A stretch of DNA of 64,000 nt from Oceanospirillaceae bacterium (GTDB lineage Bacteria; Pseudomonadota; Gammaproteobacteria; Pseudomonadales; Balneatricaceae). The stretch's first letter is position 1, and each line of letters begins with the position of its first letter. The translations under genes and the position numbers were made by a program. The notes under the pieces are model-generated. The model ran no database searches. It was given only the letters and a program-made list of their open reading frames with translations, and was not told the origin of the DNA. The stretch lies in NCBI GenBank assembly GCA_003521845.1, contig DPHB01000024.1, positions 8,203 through 72,202 of the forward strand, read 5' to 3'. Below, piece after piece: positions 28,322 through 36,216 of this stretch.

Positions 28322-28618
28322 ATGTACAAATGGCATATATTTAAAAATCAACGATTTGAATGGAACGAGATAAAGCGTCAAAGCAATATACGCAAGCATG
28401 GTATTGATTTTGCAGATGCTGTAGGTGTGTTTTTTGATGAACAGGCTATCACCATCCAAGACAATGATCATAACGAAGAGCGTTTTGTGAGTATCGGCTT
28501 AGATCACTTAAGCCAATTATTGATAGTGATTTATACCTATCGAAACCCTAACACTATCCGTCTAATTTCAGCTCGCAAAGCAAATAAATTTGAATGCCGA
28601 ACCTATGAGAGGTTGTAA
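28322..28618 (+). CDS. brnT: BrnT-family toxin (ribonuclease)
   Basis: A 98-residue protein with the BrnT signature: FEWNEIKRQSNIRKHGIDFADA and a C-terminal RLISARKANKFECRTYE. BrnT toxins are RelE-fold ribonucleases that arrest translation and are neutralised by BrnA. The N-terminus carries about 10 residues more than usual before FEWNE, and the ATG lacks a strong ribosome site, so an internal start is possible. brnA follows after one base, the usual order. Confidence 0.9.
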   Translation: MYKWHIFKNQRFEWNEIKRQSNIRKHGIDFADAVGVFFDEQAITIQDNDHNEERFVSIGLDHLSQLLIVIYTYRNPNTIRLISARKANKFECRTYERL

Positions 28619-28619
28619 G

Positions 28620-28853
28620 ATGCAAGAAAACTACGATTTCACCCAAGGGACACGTGGCCCTATTGTGAAAACCAACAAAGAGCGAGTCACCATCAGACTA
28701 GATGCCGACACATTGAACTGGTTTCGCCAACAGTGCAACGATGGCGGCAGTTACCAAGCCATGATCAATGATGCTTTGCGTCAGCACATTAGCCACCAAG
28801 GTGAGCCACTAGAGACCTTACTAAGACGCGTGATAAAAGAAGAAATGGCCTAA
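28620..28853 (+). CDS. brnA: BrnA-family antitoxin
   Basis: A 77-residue protein with the ribbon-helix-helix BrnA core ERVTIRLDADTLNWFRQQ and the following SYQAMINDALRQHI. It binds and inhibits BrnT and represses the brnTA promoter. ATG at 28620 is chosen because GAGAGG at 28607-28612 is well spaced and the preceding in-frame residues translate the brnT end. Stop overlaps the convergent RraA-like gene by 4 bases. Confidence 0.88.
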   Translation: MQENYDFTQGTRGPIVKTNKERVTIRLDADTLNWFRQQCNDGGSYQAMINDALRQHISHQGEPLETLLRRVIKEEMA

Positions 28854-29329
28854 ACAATAGGCTGTTCGGTAACAATAATGCCGTCACGGTCAGCGTACAG
28901 GTATTGGCCTGGAATAAAGTCCACGCCGCCAAAGCTTACGGCTACGTTTACTTCGCCAGCTAGAGGGCTCATGTACTTGCGTGGACAGGTGTCCAAAGCG
29001 TATAGGGCTACGGGGATATCTTCGATCTGCTGGGTATCACGTACGTAGCCATTGATGACGATGCCTGCATAGTGATTTTGATGGGCAAACTTCATTAAGT
29101 TTTCGCCTACAACGGCATAATATTCTGCATCAACATCTACCACGACTACCTTGCCGGTACCGTCTACATCACGTAGCAATTTGATCAAATCGCCATTATG
29201 CTTATCCAGTTTCACGGTGATAATTTCGCCTTCGCACTTGTCTACGCCACCGTAGTTGGCAAAGCCAGCGGCTAGTACGTTTACCTTGTCGTTGTGGTCA
29301 TCACAGAAGTCAGCAGTAAAAAATGTCAT
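28850..29329 (-). CDS. RraA-like protein (RNase E regulator / HMG aldolase family)
   Basis: About 159 residues of the RraA fold: FANYGGVDKCEGEIITVKL, KVVVVDVDAEYYAVVGENL and VSFGGVDFIPGQYLYADRDG match RraA closely in order. E. coli RraA has G-G-S-x-R-A-L-V where this protein has D-A-E-Y-Y-A-V-V. RraA relatives either inhibit RNase E or act as 4-hydroxy-4-methyl-2-oxoglutarate/oxaloacetate lyases. An upstream ATG at 29341 is possible, but MTFFTADFCDD matches the family start. It is divergent from the glutamate mutase operon, so shared regulation is possible. Confidence 0.85.
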   Translation of the reverse strand: MTFFTADFCDDHNDKVNVLAAGFANYGGVDKCEGEIITVKLDKHNGDLIKLLRDVDGTGKVVVVDVDAEYYAVVGENLMKFAHQNHYAGIVINGYVRDTQQIEDIPVALYALDTCPRKYMSPLAGEVNVAVSFGGVDFIPGQYLYADRDGIIVTEQPIV

Positions 29330-29430
29330 AAATGGGTCCATTGAGTGGCTATTGGCGGGTTATTGATGGGTAATTGGTATAAATAAGCGGCCATATTCTA
29401 CCATTATTTAACATTTTTCTTGCAAGATTT

Positions 29431-29439
29431 TGCTATAAT
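29431..29439 (+). promoter_or_regulatory. Extended -10 promoter of the glutamate mutase operon
   Basis: TGC-TATAAT is a perfect sigma70 extended -10 element, 35 bases before the mutase S start codon at 29474. No good -35 hexamer is present at 16-18 bases, as is usual for extended -10 promoters. The predicted leader is under 30 bases, which leaves no room for a cobalamin riboswitch. Confidence 0.6.
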
Positions 29440-29473
29440 TCGGCCTTTCGTTTTTTCAAGGCAAACAACCACC

Positions 29474-29911
29474 ATGAAGGTAGTGACAGGCGTCATAGGC
29501 AACGATATTCATGTTGTCGCCAACCGGCTCATCGATCTTTCGCTGAAAGCGCGAGGCTATGAGGTGTTTAACCTAGGGGTTAACACCTATTTAGAAGAAT
29601 TTTTTGACGCGGTGATTGAAACCGGCGCAGAGGTTTTGCTCATTTCTTCTCTCAACGGCGAAGCCGAAGGCTGGGGCCGTGAAGTCAAAGCCCTGAAAGC
29701 CGAATACAAGGGTTTGGACGACGTCGTGATGATGATTGGCGGCAACCTAATCGTAGGTACCGGCAACGCGGAAGACATTGTGCCTAAGTACAAAAACTAC
29801 GGTTTTGACATTGTTTGCCACCAAATTGACTTGAACACAGGCTTGGACATGCTAGAAGATTTTATCCAACAACAAGCCGAGAATCCGCTAGAAAAGAGTA
29901 AAACATCATGA
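29474..29911 (+). CDS. glmS: Methylaspartate (glutamate) mutase S subunit, B12-binding
   Basis: A 145-residue cobalamin-binding subunit of adenosylcobalamin-dependent glutamate mutase, which interconverts L-glutamate and (2S,3S)-3-methylaspartate. The B12 fold is seen as GVIGNDIHVVANRL (D11-x-H13, the cobalt-ligand histidine), ISSL (58-60) and MIGGN (89-90). The glycine of the usual D-x-H-x-x-G is alanine (A16). ATG at 29474 is used because the longer frame from 29420 crosses the promoter. The stop overlaps glmE by 4 bases. Confidence 0.9.
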   Translation: MKVVTGVIGNDIHVVANRLIDLSLKARGYEVFNLGVNTYLEEFFDAVIETGAEVLLISSLNGEAEGWGREVKALKAEYKGLDDVVMMIGGNLIVGTGNAEDIVPKYKNYGFDIVCHQIDLNTGLDMLEDFIQQQAENPLEKSKTS

Positions 29912-31272
29912 GTTTGTTGCAGGAAGAAAGAGAAATCATCCTCGGCAATGAGTTTGTTGAAGCCTTTGATTTTGCCGAAGTGGAAGAGTTTGTAAAAAAC
30001 GCCAGCAAAGAACTGTTTATTTCTCATCACTTTAAGCACAGCAATAAGATGCTGGTACAGCCCCGTGGTGGTTTTCCTACCTACAAAAAGCAGTTTGCCT
30101 TAAACGAGTTTTTTGTTAACGCCAATGTTGACGTATTGCCACTGACCATCGATTCCAACACCCGTCTTAATGACTATGGCACCGCCGCCAAAATGCTGCG
30201 TTTGAGTGAAGAAAACGATGTCGACATGCTTAACGGCTACCCGTTAGTTAACCATGGCTACCGTACCACGCGTAAAATGATCACTCACTTTAACAAGCCA
30301 GTAAGCTTGCGCCACGGCACACCCGACGCACGCTTGTTAATTGAACAAGCCATTGCCTCAGGTATCTTTGATATCGAAGGTGGCCCTATCACCTACTTGC
30401 TGCCCTATTCCAAGAACTTCCCATTGGATAAGGCCTTCTTGTACTGGAAGTATGTGGAACGTGTTTGCGCCAACTATTCGCAGCTTAACGAACCCATTAA
30501 CCGTGAATCCTTTGGTCCTTTGACGGCTACCCTAGTACCGCCGTCTATTACCATTGTTATTCAACTGTTGGAAATGCTCTTGTCCTTGGAAGAAGGCGTC
30601 AAATCCTTCTCCGTATCCTTTGCCCAGCAGGGTTCCATGATGCAGGACATAGTGACTGGCCATGTAATCAAGAAGCTTGCTCGTCACTATGCCGAAGAAA
30701 TTGGCTGTGGGGATGCCAGCATTCACCTGGTGTACCACCAGTGGATGGGTGCCTTCCCGACCGACCAACGCTTTGCCGAACAGCTTATTAGTGTGGCCAC
30801 GACAGTTGCCGCCATGGTGGGTGCAGACAAGATCATCACCAAGACCAAGCAGGAAGCGGCCGGTATTCCTACCAAGGAAGCCAATGCCGAAACCGTGGCC
30901 AATACCCAGTACGCTTTGCGTATCTTGAACGGCCTACCCACCATCACTGACGAGGAAGAAGAAGAAATTCTGACGGCCGAAGTCATGGCCATTATGGAAG
31001 CTGTGTTTAACGATCCTGCGGATACTCTATGGCGCAAGGTGTTTAACAGCATCAAGAACGGCATCATTGACGTGCCCTTCTCGCCGCACATTATCAACCA
31101 TAACGAAATGATCACCATTCGTGATGCCAAGAAGAACATTCGCATCATCAAGCGTGGCAACGTGCCTATTCCTGACCGCTGCTTTGAATACGAAAAAGCC
31201 CAGTGTGACCTGACTAAGGACACCACCAGCATCGTAAACGACATCATTCACGACATCGGGATAATGCAATGA
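29908..31272 (+). CDS. glmE: Methylaspartate (glutamate) mutase E subunit, catalytic
   Basis: A 454-residue TIM-barrel subunit that binds glutamate and adenosylcobalamin with glmS. Conserved blocks in order: QPRGGFPTYKKQ (51-62), NGYPLVNHGYRTTRK (109-123), VSLRHGTPDAR (132-142), IEGGPITYLLPYSKNFPL (156-173), NRESFGPLTATLVPP (198-212), HQWMGAFPTDQ and KTKQEAAGIPTKEAN. It is about 30 residues shorter than the clostridial enzyme. Substrate-contact arginines, the GG loop and the KT..E motif are all present, so it should be active. It overlaps both neighbours by 4 bases. Confidence 0.92.
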   Translation: MSLLQEEREIILGNEFVEAFDFAEVEEFVKNASKELFISHHFKHSNKMLVQPRGGFPTYKKQFALNEFFVNANVDVLPLTIDSNTRLNDYGTAAKMLRLSEENDVDMLNGYPLVNHGYRTTRKMITHFNKPVSLRHGTPDARLLIEQAIASGIFDIEGGPITYLLPYSKNFPLDKAFLYWKYVERVCANYSQLNEPINRESFGPLTATLVPPSITIVIQLLEMLLSLEEGVKSFSVSFAQQGSMMQDIVTGHVIKKLARHYAEEIGCGDASIHLVYHQWMGAFPTDQRFAEQLISVATTVAAMVGADKIITKTKQEAAGIPTKEANAETVANTQYALRILNGLPTITDEEEEEILTAEVMAIMEAVFNDPADTLWRKVFNSIKNGIIDVPFSPHIINHNEMITIRDAKKNIRIIKRGNVPIPDRCFEYEKAQCDLTKDTTSIVNDIIHDIGIMQ

Positions 31273-32498
31273 GTACATCTAACGACAAGCTACTGATCGA
31301 TGTAGGCAGCACCTACTTTAAGGTTTGTGCGCAAAGCAATGGCGCCACCAGCAAACTGGAACAGCATTTTCGCAACTTCAACAAAAGCATACTTGATGAC
31401 TTGCAACACAAGTGTGGCAATACCATTGAGGCTTTTGATAAGGATGCTGTGCATGTATGTTCCTCCGCTAACGGCGGTTTGAGCACACTAATTATTGGCA
31501 TCACCCATACCTTTTCGCTGAAGTACGCCACCAACATTGCCTTTAACTCTGGCATCAACATCATCGATACTATCTTGTATCAGGATATCGATGCAGCCAG
31601 CGTACCTAGCGACCTGATTGACGTGGTCATCGTGGTGGGTGGCATCAATAGCCGCCGTGATGTGTTTGGCGACGACCTGTATAACTACCTAGACCAGGTG
31701 GACTTTTCCAACATTGTTTATGTGGGCAACGAACAAGATGCTAGTTCTGTTAAGGCTAAGCTACCTAACTTGGTGGTACTGCCCAACATCATCGACGAGC
31801 GCCTGCACATTGTTGAAGAAGACCTAAAAAACTACCTCACCAACCTGTACCAACAGGACATCATGGGCAAGGAAGACATTAAGGACTTGTACCAGATCAC
31901 CAGCAATCAGATTTTCTCTACACCTTATGTAGTGAACCAAACGCTGCCTTTGTTGGATGCTAGTTTTTCTATTGTGAACCCCTTTATTCTGCTAGACATT
32001 GGCGGTGCTACTACGGACATTCACTACTCCAAAGACTTGGTAGAAGAGAACATCGTTACAGAAAACGAATTTGATCGCTTGGTATTCAAAAAGCTGGGCG
32101 TCTACAAGTCCCGCGAATCTTTAATTTTTGCCGCTAAAGACAACGAATTTGTGTATGAATTGTTGATGCATCTAAACGTAACAGAACACATCTTCGAAGA
32201 GCACAGCGATAAAGCCACCAAGATTTTGATGCAACTGGCCATCTTCTTGGTACTGTGCAAAACCTCACATTATCGCCAAAGCTATGTTAACTTAAAGCTA
32301 TTGGCTATTAACTCCATCGTCTTGACGGGCGGCATCACCAAGGTGCTAAGCCAAGCAGAAGTAGAAGACATTATTGCTTTCTTCTATACCAAAATTTTGA
32401 CCTCAGCCCACAGACCCGTCACTATCATGGATACCGACTACGCTATCTGGACTATGGCATCAAACAGCCAACAAGCTGACAATGCAAGTCAGCAATAA
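31269..32498 (+). CDS. glmL: MutL/GlmL-type glutamate mutase reactivating ATPase
   Basis: A 409-residue ASKHA-fold ATPase of the MutL family, which exchanges damaged cobalamin on glutamate mutase. Phosphate-1 motif LLIDVGSTYFKV (residues 8-19), phosphate-2 motif LLDIGGATTDIHY (about 241-253) and adenosine motif IVLTGGITKVL are visible. It lacks the Thr-rich insertion of longer (about 460-residue) clostridial members. Its presence argues that the mutase runs in vivo under conditions where the cofactor is inactivated. Four-base overlap with glmE. Confidence 0.88.
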   Translation: MSTSNDKLLIDVGSTYFKVCAQSNGATSKLEQHFRNFNKSILDDLQHKCGNTIEAFDKDAVHVCSSANGGLSTLIIGITHTFSLKYATNIAFNSGINIIDTILYQDIDAASVPSDLIDVVIVVGGINSRRDVFGDDLYNYLDQVDFSNIVYVGNEQDASSVKAKLPNLVVLPNIIDERLHIVEEDLKNYLTNLYQQDIMGKEDIKDLYQITSNQIFSTPYVVNQTLPLLDASFSIVNPFILLDIGGATTDIHYSKDLVEENIVTENEFDRLVFKKLGVYKSRESLIFAAKDNEFVYELLMHLNVTEHIFEEHSDKATKILMQLAIFLVLCKTSHYRQSYVNLKLLAINSIVLTGGITKVLSQAEVEDIIAFFYTKILTSAHRPVTIMDTDYAIWTMASNSQQADNASQQ

Positions 32499-32509
32499 GG
32501 AGAACAAGT

Positions 32510-34075
32510 ATGTCTATTAACAGTGTTCGTACCCTTTTAGAATATGCAGCGGCTTCCCACGGCGACAAGGTTGCCGTTAAGCATGACGACAAGCAAATCA
32601 CCTATAGCCACCTACTTAACCGTGTTAACCAGGTGGCCTTGTATCTGAACGAATTGGACCTGCCTGCTAATGCCCGCGTGGGGGTGTATTCCACCAAAGG
32701 CTTGGACCTAGTCATTGCTATCTTGGCCACCCTGTCCACCAACTATGTACTAGTGCCGCTCACCAAGCTATTACAGCCTGAGCAGGTCGACTACATCGTT
32801 AAAGATTGTGACATTCAGTGCATGATCACGGACAAGCTAAAGCTAGAAGTAATCGAAGACATCGAATTCGCTGGCCACGTTTTATGTTATGAAACAACCA
32901 GTAAAGACATAGCCTCCTTCGAGGAAATCTACAAGTACTACAACAAGCCTTACACCTGTGAAATGAATGGTCATGACAATGCTGTCATCACCTATTCCTT
33001 TGGCCTAACCGGCACACCAAAAGGTATTGTACTGTCGCACCGCAACCTGATTGATTCGGCCCGTGTGGTATCCCAGTACCTGGATTTGCAAGAAGACGAC
33101 GTCATATCTGGCCTACTTATCTTTAACTTGGATTACGGTCTAAACCAGATCTTCTGTTCCTTGTATAAGCGCGCCACCTTGGCACTGCACCGCTTTATCT
33201 TGCCAGAAGATGCGCTGAACCACATCATCAACGACGAAGTGACGGTAATGGCTCTGATGCCTATCCACATTGCAGAAATATTTGATAGCGAAATGGCGCG
33301 CCGCCCCAGTGCACGTTTGTTTGACCACCTACGTATCATTACCTCCTCTGGCGGCAATGTTACCGCCAAGATGGTAAAAGACTGCAAGGACTCCTTCCGC
33401 CAAGCCGAATTCTATTCCATGCACGGTCTTACGGAAGCCTTCCGTTCTACCTATTTAGACCCTACGCAAATTCAAATTCGTCCCGACTCCATCGGCAAGC
33501 CTATTCCTGATGTCGAACTGTATGTAGTCAACGAAGACGGCAAAGAGTGCGCACCGCGCGAAGTGGGTGAACTGATCCACCGTGGTGGATTTATCTACCG
33601 TGGTTTCTGGAATGCACCTCTAGAAAACGCCGAGCGTTTTAAGTCAGTACAAATTCTTAAGGACGTCATCAACCTAGAAGGCCAGCTCACCGACGAACTT
33701 GTAGTAGCTACTGGTGACTACGTATATCGCGACGAAGAAGGCTATTTCTACTTTGTGGGCCGCCGTGACGACATGATCAAAACCCGTGGTTTCCGCGTAA
33801 GCCCTTTTGAGGTGGAGTCCGTGGTAAAGCGCAATATTCCACAAATCACCCAATGTGCGGTATTTGGCGTGGCCAACGAAGCCATCGAAGAAGAGATTGT
33901 CTTGGTCTATTCCGCCATTAGCGAAATGTCCGACAAGGAAATTCAGTTCGAACTGAAAAAACACCTTGCCTCTTACATGCTACCCAGCCGCATCCTGTTC
34001 AAAAAGTCACTACCTCTAGTACAGAGTGACAAGAACCGCGTAAACAAGGAAGCTTTGCAGAAAGAGCTAAGCTAA
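32510..34075 (+). CDS. AMP-forming acyl/amino-acid ligase coupled to glutamate mutase
   Basis: A 521-residue adenylate-forming enzyme of the acyl-CoA ligase family, most like the exosortase-A-associated acyl-CoA ligase group (SARVVSQYLDLQEDD, FNLDYGLNQIF). The phosphate loop reads ITYSFGLTGTPKGIVLSHRN (160-179) rather than YTSGTTGxPKG, so two hydroxyl residues are replaced by Phe and Leu. The hinge (GDYVYRDEEGYFYFVGRRDD, about 401-420) and C-terminal K in SDKNRVNKEAL (about 505-515) are kept. AAGGAG lies before the ATG, 11 bases after glmL. Its place in the operon suggests it activates 3-methylaspartate or a product derived from it; this is inference. Confidence 0.85.
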   Translation: MSINSVRTLLEYAAASHGDKVAVKHDDKQITYSHLLNRVNQVALYLNELDLPANARVGVYSTKGLDLVIAILATLSTNYVLVPLTKLLQPEQVDYIVKDCDIQCMITDKLKLEVIEDIEFAGHVLCYETTSKDIASFEEIYKYYNKPYTCEMNGHDNAVITYSFGLTGTPKGIVLSHRNLIDSARVVSQYLDLQEDDVISGLLIFNLDYGLNQIFCSLYKRATLALHRFILPEDALNHIINDEVTVMALMPIHIAEIFDSEMARRPSARLFDHLRIITSSGGNVTAKMVKDCKDSFRQAEFYSMHGLTEAFRSTYLDPTQIQIRPDSIGKPIPDVELYVVNEDGKECAPREVGELIHRGGFIYRGFWNAPLENAERFKSVQILKDVINLEGQLTDELVVATGDYVYRDEEGYFYFVGRRDDMIKTRGFRVSPFEVESVVKRNIPQITQCAVFGVANEAIEEEIVLVYSAISEMSDKEIQFELKKHLASYMLPSRILFKKSLPLVQSDKNRVNKEALQKELS

Positions 34076-34080
34076 AAACT

Positions 34081-34120
34081 GAAAACTGGGGTCAGAGTAA
34101 GAAAACTGGGGTCAGAGTAA
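34081..34120. repeat. Two tandem 20-base repeats ending in GGGGTCAGAGTAA (left end of transposase element)
   Basis: gaaaactggggtcagagtaa occurs twice in direct succession (34081-34100 and 34101-34120). The same GGGGTCAGAGTAA word occurs inverted at 34901-34913 on the other side of the transposase gene. The last two codons and the stop of the transposase gene are read from this repeat. Confidence 0.9.
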
Positions 34121-34810
34121 CATTCCGCCTACCGGCTTACGACCTACCCGACTAGGCTTCATTCTCCGCCCCCAGTTTGCCTCTACCTCACTTTTAAAAC
34201 AATCAGACCCAAATGCTAGTCCCATATTGGTATTATCTTGCAGATCTTTTACTACCGATGCGCCTAAAAGTGTAGAGAAAAGTTCTCTATAACAAGCCCT
34301 ACGTTGTTCTTTATTCTTGCCTAGGCACAAGTATTCTGAATGCGGAGTACACAGATTCGATTCAACACCCATGGCATTAATATGATAGCTAGACCAATGG
34401 TAATCTGAAGGGCATGCAACCATATTGGCACGTACCGGATTTAACTCAATATACCGATAGCACTGCAACAGATACACCTCCGATTGCACTAAGCATGATT
34501 TGAAACGCCCCTCCCAAAGAGTACCGCTGCGCTGATAAGCACTATTAAAATACCTGACATACTGCCTCCCCAAGGACTGCATCATTCTTGATAAACCTTC
34601 ACTGTCAGTCGGAGTCGCCAATAGGTGAACATGATTGGTCATAAAGACCCAAGCATGAATCGCAACTTCAAATTTAGTAGAATATTCTGACAACCAGTGT
34701 GCATAAGCCGCAAAGTCATCTTTAGATCGGAAACAAATTTGACGATTATTACCGCGTTGAATAATGTGTTGCGGCATGCCCGCTGGACAAAAACGAGAGA
34801 GTCTGGCCAT
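34112..34810 (-). CDS. REP-associated tyrosine transposase (Y1_Tnp, RAYT)
   Basis: A 232-residue IS200/IS605-like single-strand transposase. The HUH metal motif is MTNHVHLLATP, and the nucleophile tyrosine is expected in CYRYIELNPVRANM; MARLSRFCPAGMPQHIIQRGNNRQ is the typical N-terminus and RSGTLWEGRFKSC a conserved loop. The frame is intact. The stop codon TGA lies inside the left GGGGTCAGAGTAA repeat. RAYTs are domesticated relatives of transposases that act on REP hairpins. Confidence 0.92.
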   Translation of the reverse strand: MARLSRFCPAGMPQHIIQRGNNRQICFRSKDDFAAYAHWLSEYSTKFEVAIHAWVFMTNHVHLLATPTDSEGLSRMMQSLGRQYVRYFNSAYQRSGTLWEGRFKSCLVQSEVYLLQCYRYIELNPVRANMVACPSDYHWSSYHINAMGVESNLCTPHSEYLCLGKNKEQRRACYRELFSTLLGASVVKDLQDNTNMGLAFGSDCFKSEVEANWGRRMKPSRVGRKPVGGMLL

Positions 34811-34900
34811 AATCCCTTCCTTGGAATTTAATGTGTAGTAATCAAAGTTTAGCGTATCCTTGTTGGCTTGCTATAATTTTCAATCTTGATGGTTTAATTT

Positions 34901-34914
34901 TACTCTGACCCCCA
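34901..34914. repeat. Inverted copy of the transposase-flanking repeat (right end)
   Basis: ttactctgacccc is the exact reverse complement of the ggggtcagagtaa units at 34088-34100 and 34108-34120. It lies about 90 bases upstream of the transposase start, closing the element, and 32 bases before the YcaQ-like start codon. Confidence 0.85.
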
Positions 34915-34945
34915 AATTTCAAATTTCCTGCTAGAGGAGTGGTGC

Positions 34946-36160
34946 ATGATCAAAGTAAGCAAGCTACAAGATCAAATTCGCCTGCGCCGTATCGCCTTGG
35001 CTGCTCAGGGCCTATTACAAAGCCAGCCCTTTGGGCGTGGAATTTCTGGCACTCGCAAAGCTATCCAGCACATAGGCTATGTGCAAATTGATACTATCTC
35101 CGTAGTAGAACGCGCACATCATCATGTGCTGCGCTCACGGGTGCCTAACTATCAGCCAGATATGCTCAACCAGCTACTCGAAAAGCGCGATGTATTTGAA
35201 TATTGGAGCCATGCTGCGGCATTTTTGCCCATCGCTGATTTCCGCTTTTCCCTGCTTTACAAACAAGCCATTCAAAACGGGCAGGTACACTGGTACAAAA
35301 ATCGTGATAACAAGCTCATGACAGAGCTTTTGGCGCGTATCCGTAGCGATGGCCCATTGCGCTCTAGAGACCTCGAATCACCACCCAAGCAACAAACGGG
35401 CTGGTGGGACTGGAAACCGGCCAAACAAGCGCTAGAACAGCTATATATGGAAGGCGAGTTGATGGTAACCAACCGTGAAGGCTTTCAGAAAGTATACGAT
35501 CTAACAGAGCGTGTACTGCCCTCCCATATCAATACCAGCACACCCAGCACCGAAGAGCTTGCTGAACACCTTATAGACCAGCAGCTCCGCTGTCATGGTC
35601 TAGTATCACTCAGAGGCATCACATATTTACGTCGCAACGCGCCGTTGCGCCTGGCTGTGAAGAACATCGTGAACGCACGCCTAGCTGAGGGTGGTTTAGA
35701 ACAACTCGTGCTAGACAATGAGGAGTCCTTTTTCATTACCGCAGGTGCCATGGAACAGCCACGACCAAGGCTCACTAAGCTTATGCAAATCCTCTCGCCG
35801 TTCGACAATAGCGTGATTCAAAGGGAGCGTCTAAAAAGCCTATTTCAGTTTGATTACCAAATAGAATGCTATGTGCCCGAAGCCAAGCGCCAATACGGCT
35901 ATTTCAGTTTACCGCTACTTTTTGGTGATAAATTCATTGGCCGAATGGACTGCAAAACCCATCGCAAAACGCGTCATTTTGAGATCAAGTCATTGTACTT
36001 TGAACAGCACAACTTTGATGAAGATCGTGTAATATCTGCGTTCGCGGATGCCGTATTTGAGTTCTGTCATTTTCAACAATGTGACACCGCTTCGTTGCTA
36101 GAAATGCACCCCACCAATCTAACCCTAAACCTACGCAAGGCACTTGCTGCCAAGTTCTGA
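34946..36160 (+). CDS. YcaQ-family (AlkZ-like) winged-helix DNA glycosylase
   Basis: A 404-residue protein of the HTH_42/YcaQ family. The catalytic Q-x-D motif is visible in YVQIDTISVVERAHHHVL near residue 50, followed by DVFEYWSHAAAFLP; the C-terminal SLYFEQHNFDED block is also typical. YcaQ (AlkX) in E. coli is a glycosylase that unhooks DNA interstrand crosslinks, and Streptomyces AlkZ protects against azinomycin. A strong GAGGAG precedes the ATG. Single gene just beyond the RAYT element. Confidence 0.88.
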   Translation: MIKVSKLQDQIRLRRIALAAQGLLQSQPFGRGISGTRKAIQHIGYVQIDTISVVERAHHHVLRSRVPNYQPDMLNQLLEKRDVFEYWSHAAAFLPIADFRFSLLYKQAIQNGQVHWYKNRDNKLMTELLARIRSDGPLRSRDLESPPKQQTGWWDWKPAKQALEQLYMEGELMVTNREGFQKVYDLTERVLPSHINTSTPSTEELAEHLIDQQLRCHGLVSLRGITYLRRNAPLRLAVKNIVNARLAEGGLEQLVLDNEESFFITAGAMEQPRPRLTKLMQILSPFDNSVIQRERLKSLFQFDYQIECYVPEAKRQYGYFSLPLLFGDKFIGRMDCKTHRKTRHFEIKSLYFEQHNFDEDRVISAFADAVFEFCHFQQCDTASLLEMHPTNLTLNLRKALAAKF

Positions 36161-36216
36161 CGGTCTGCTAATCTTAATAGAGCTACAAAGCCTATAGCCA
36201 ACAAAAAAGGACGACA

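Larger units (their letters stand above)
34081..34914. mobile_element. REP-associated tyrosine transposase element with inverted GGGGTCAGAGTAA ends
   Basis: The element consists of the single RAYT gene bounded by tandem repeats on the left and one inverted copy on the right. The repeats share the GGGGTCAGA word with three palindromes elsewhere in the window (11902, 51882, 63954), as expected if this transposase family disperses or maintains them. It interrupts the space between the ligase gene and the YcaQ-like gene. Confidence 0.75.

Noticed and set aside
29400..29473. Possible cobalamin riboswitch before the B12-dependent mutase operon
   Set aside because: The predicted leader after the -10 box is under 30 bases, far too short for a cobalamin riboswitch, and no B12-box-like sequence is seen.
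30723..31247. 174-codon minus-strand frame opposite glmE
   Set aside because: Antisense to highly conserved mutase blocks; its methionine- and serine-rich translation is typical of shadow frames.
34081..34120. A CRISPR-like direct repeat array
   Set aside because: Only two units in direct contact without spacers, and the same word is inverted at the other end of a transposase gene.
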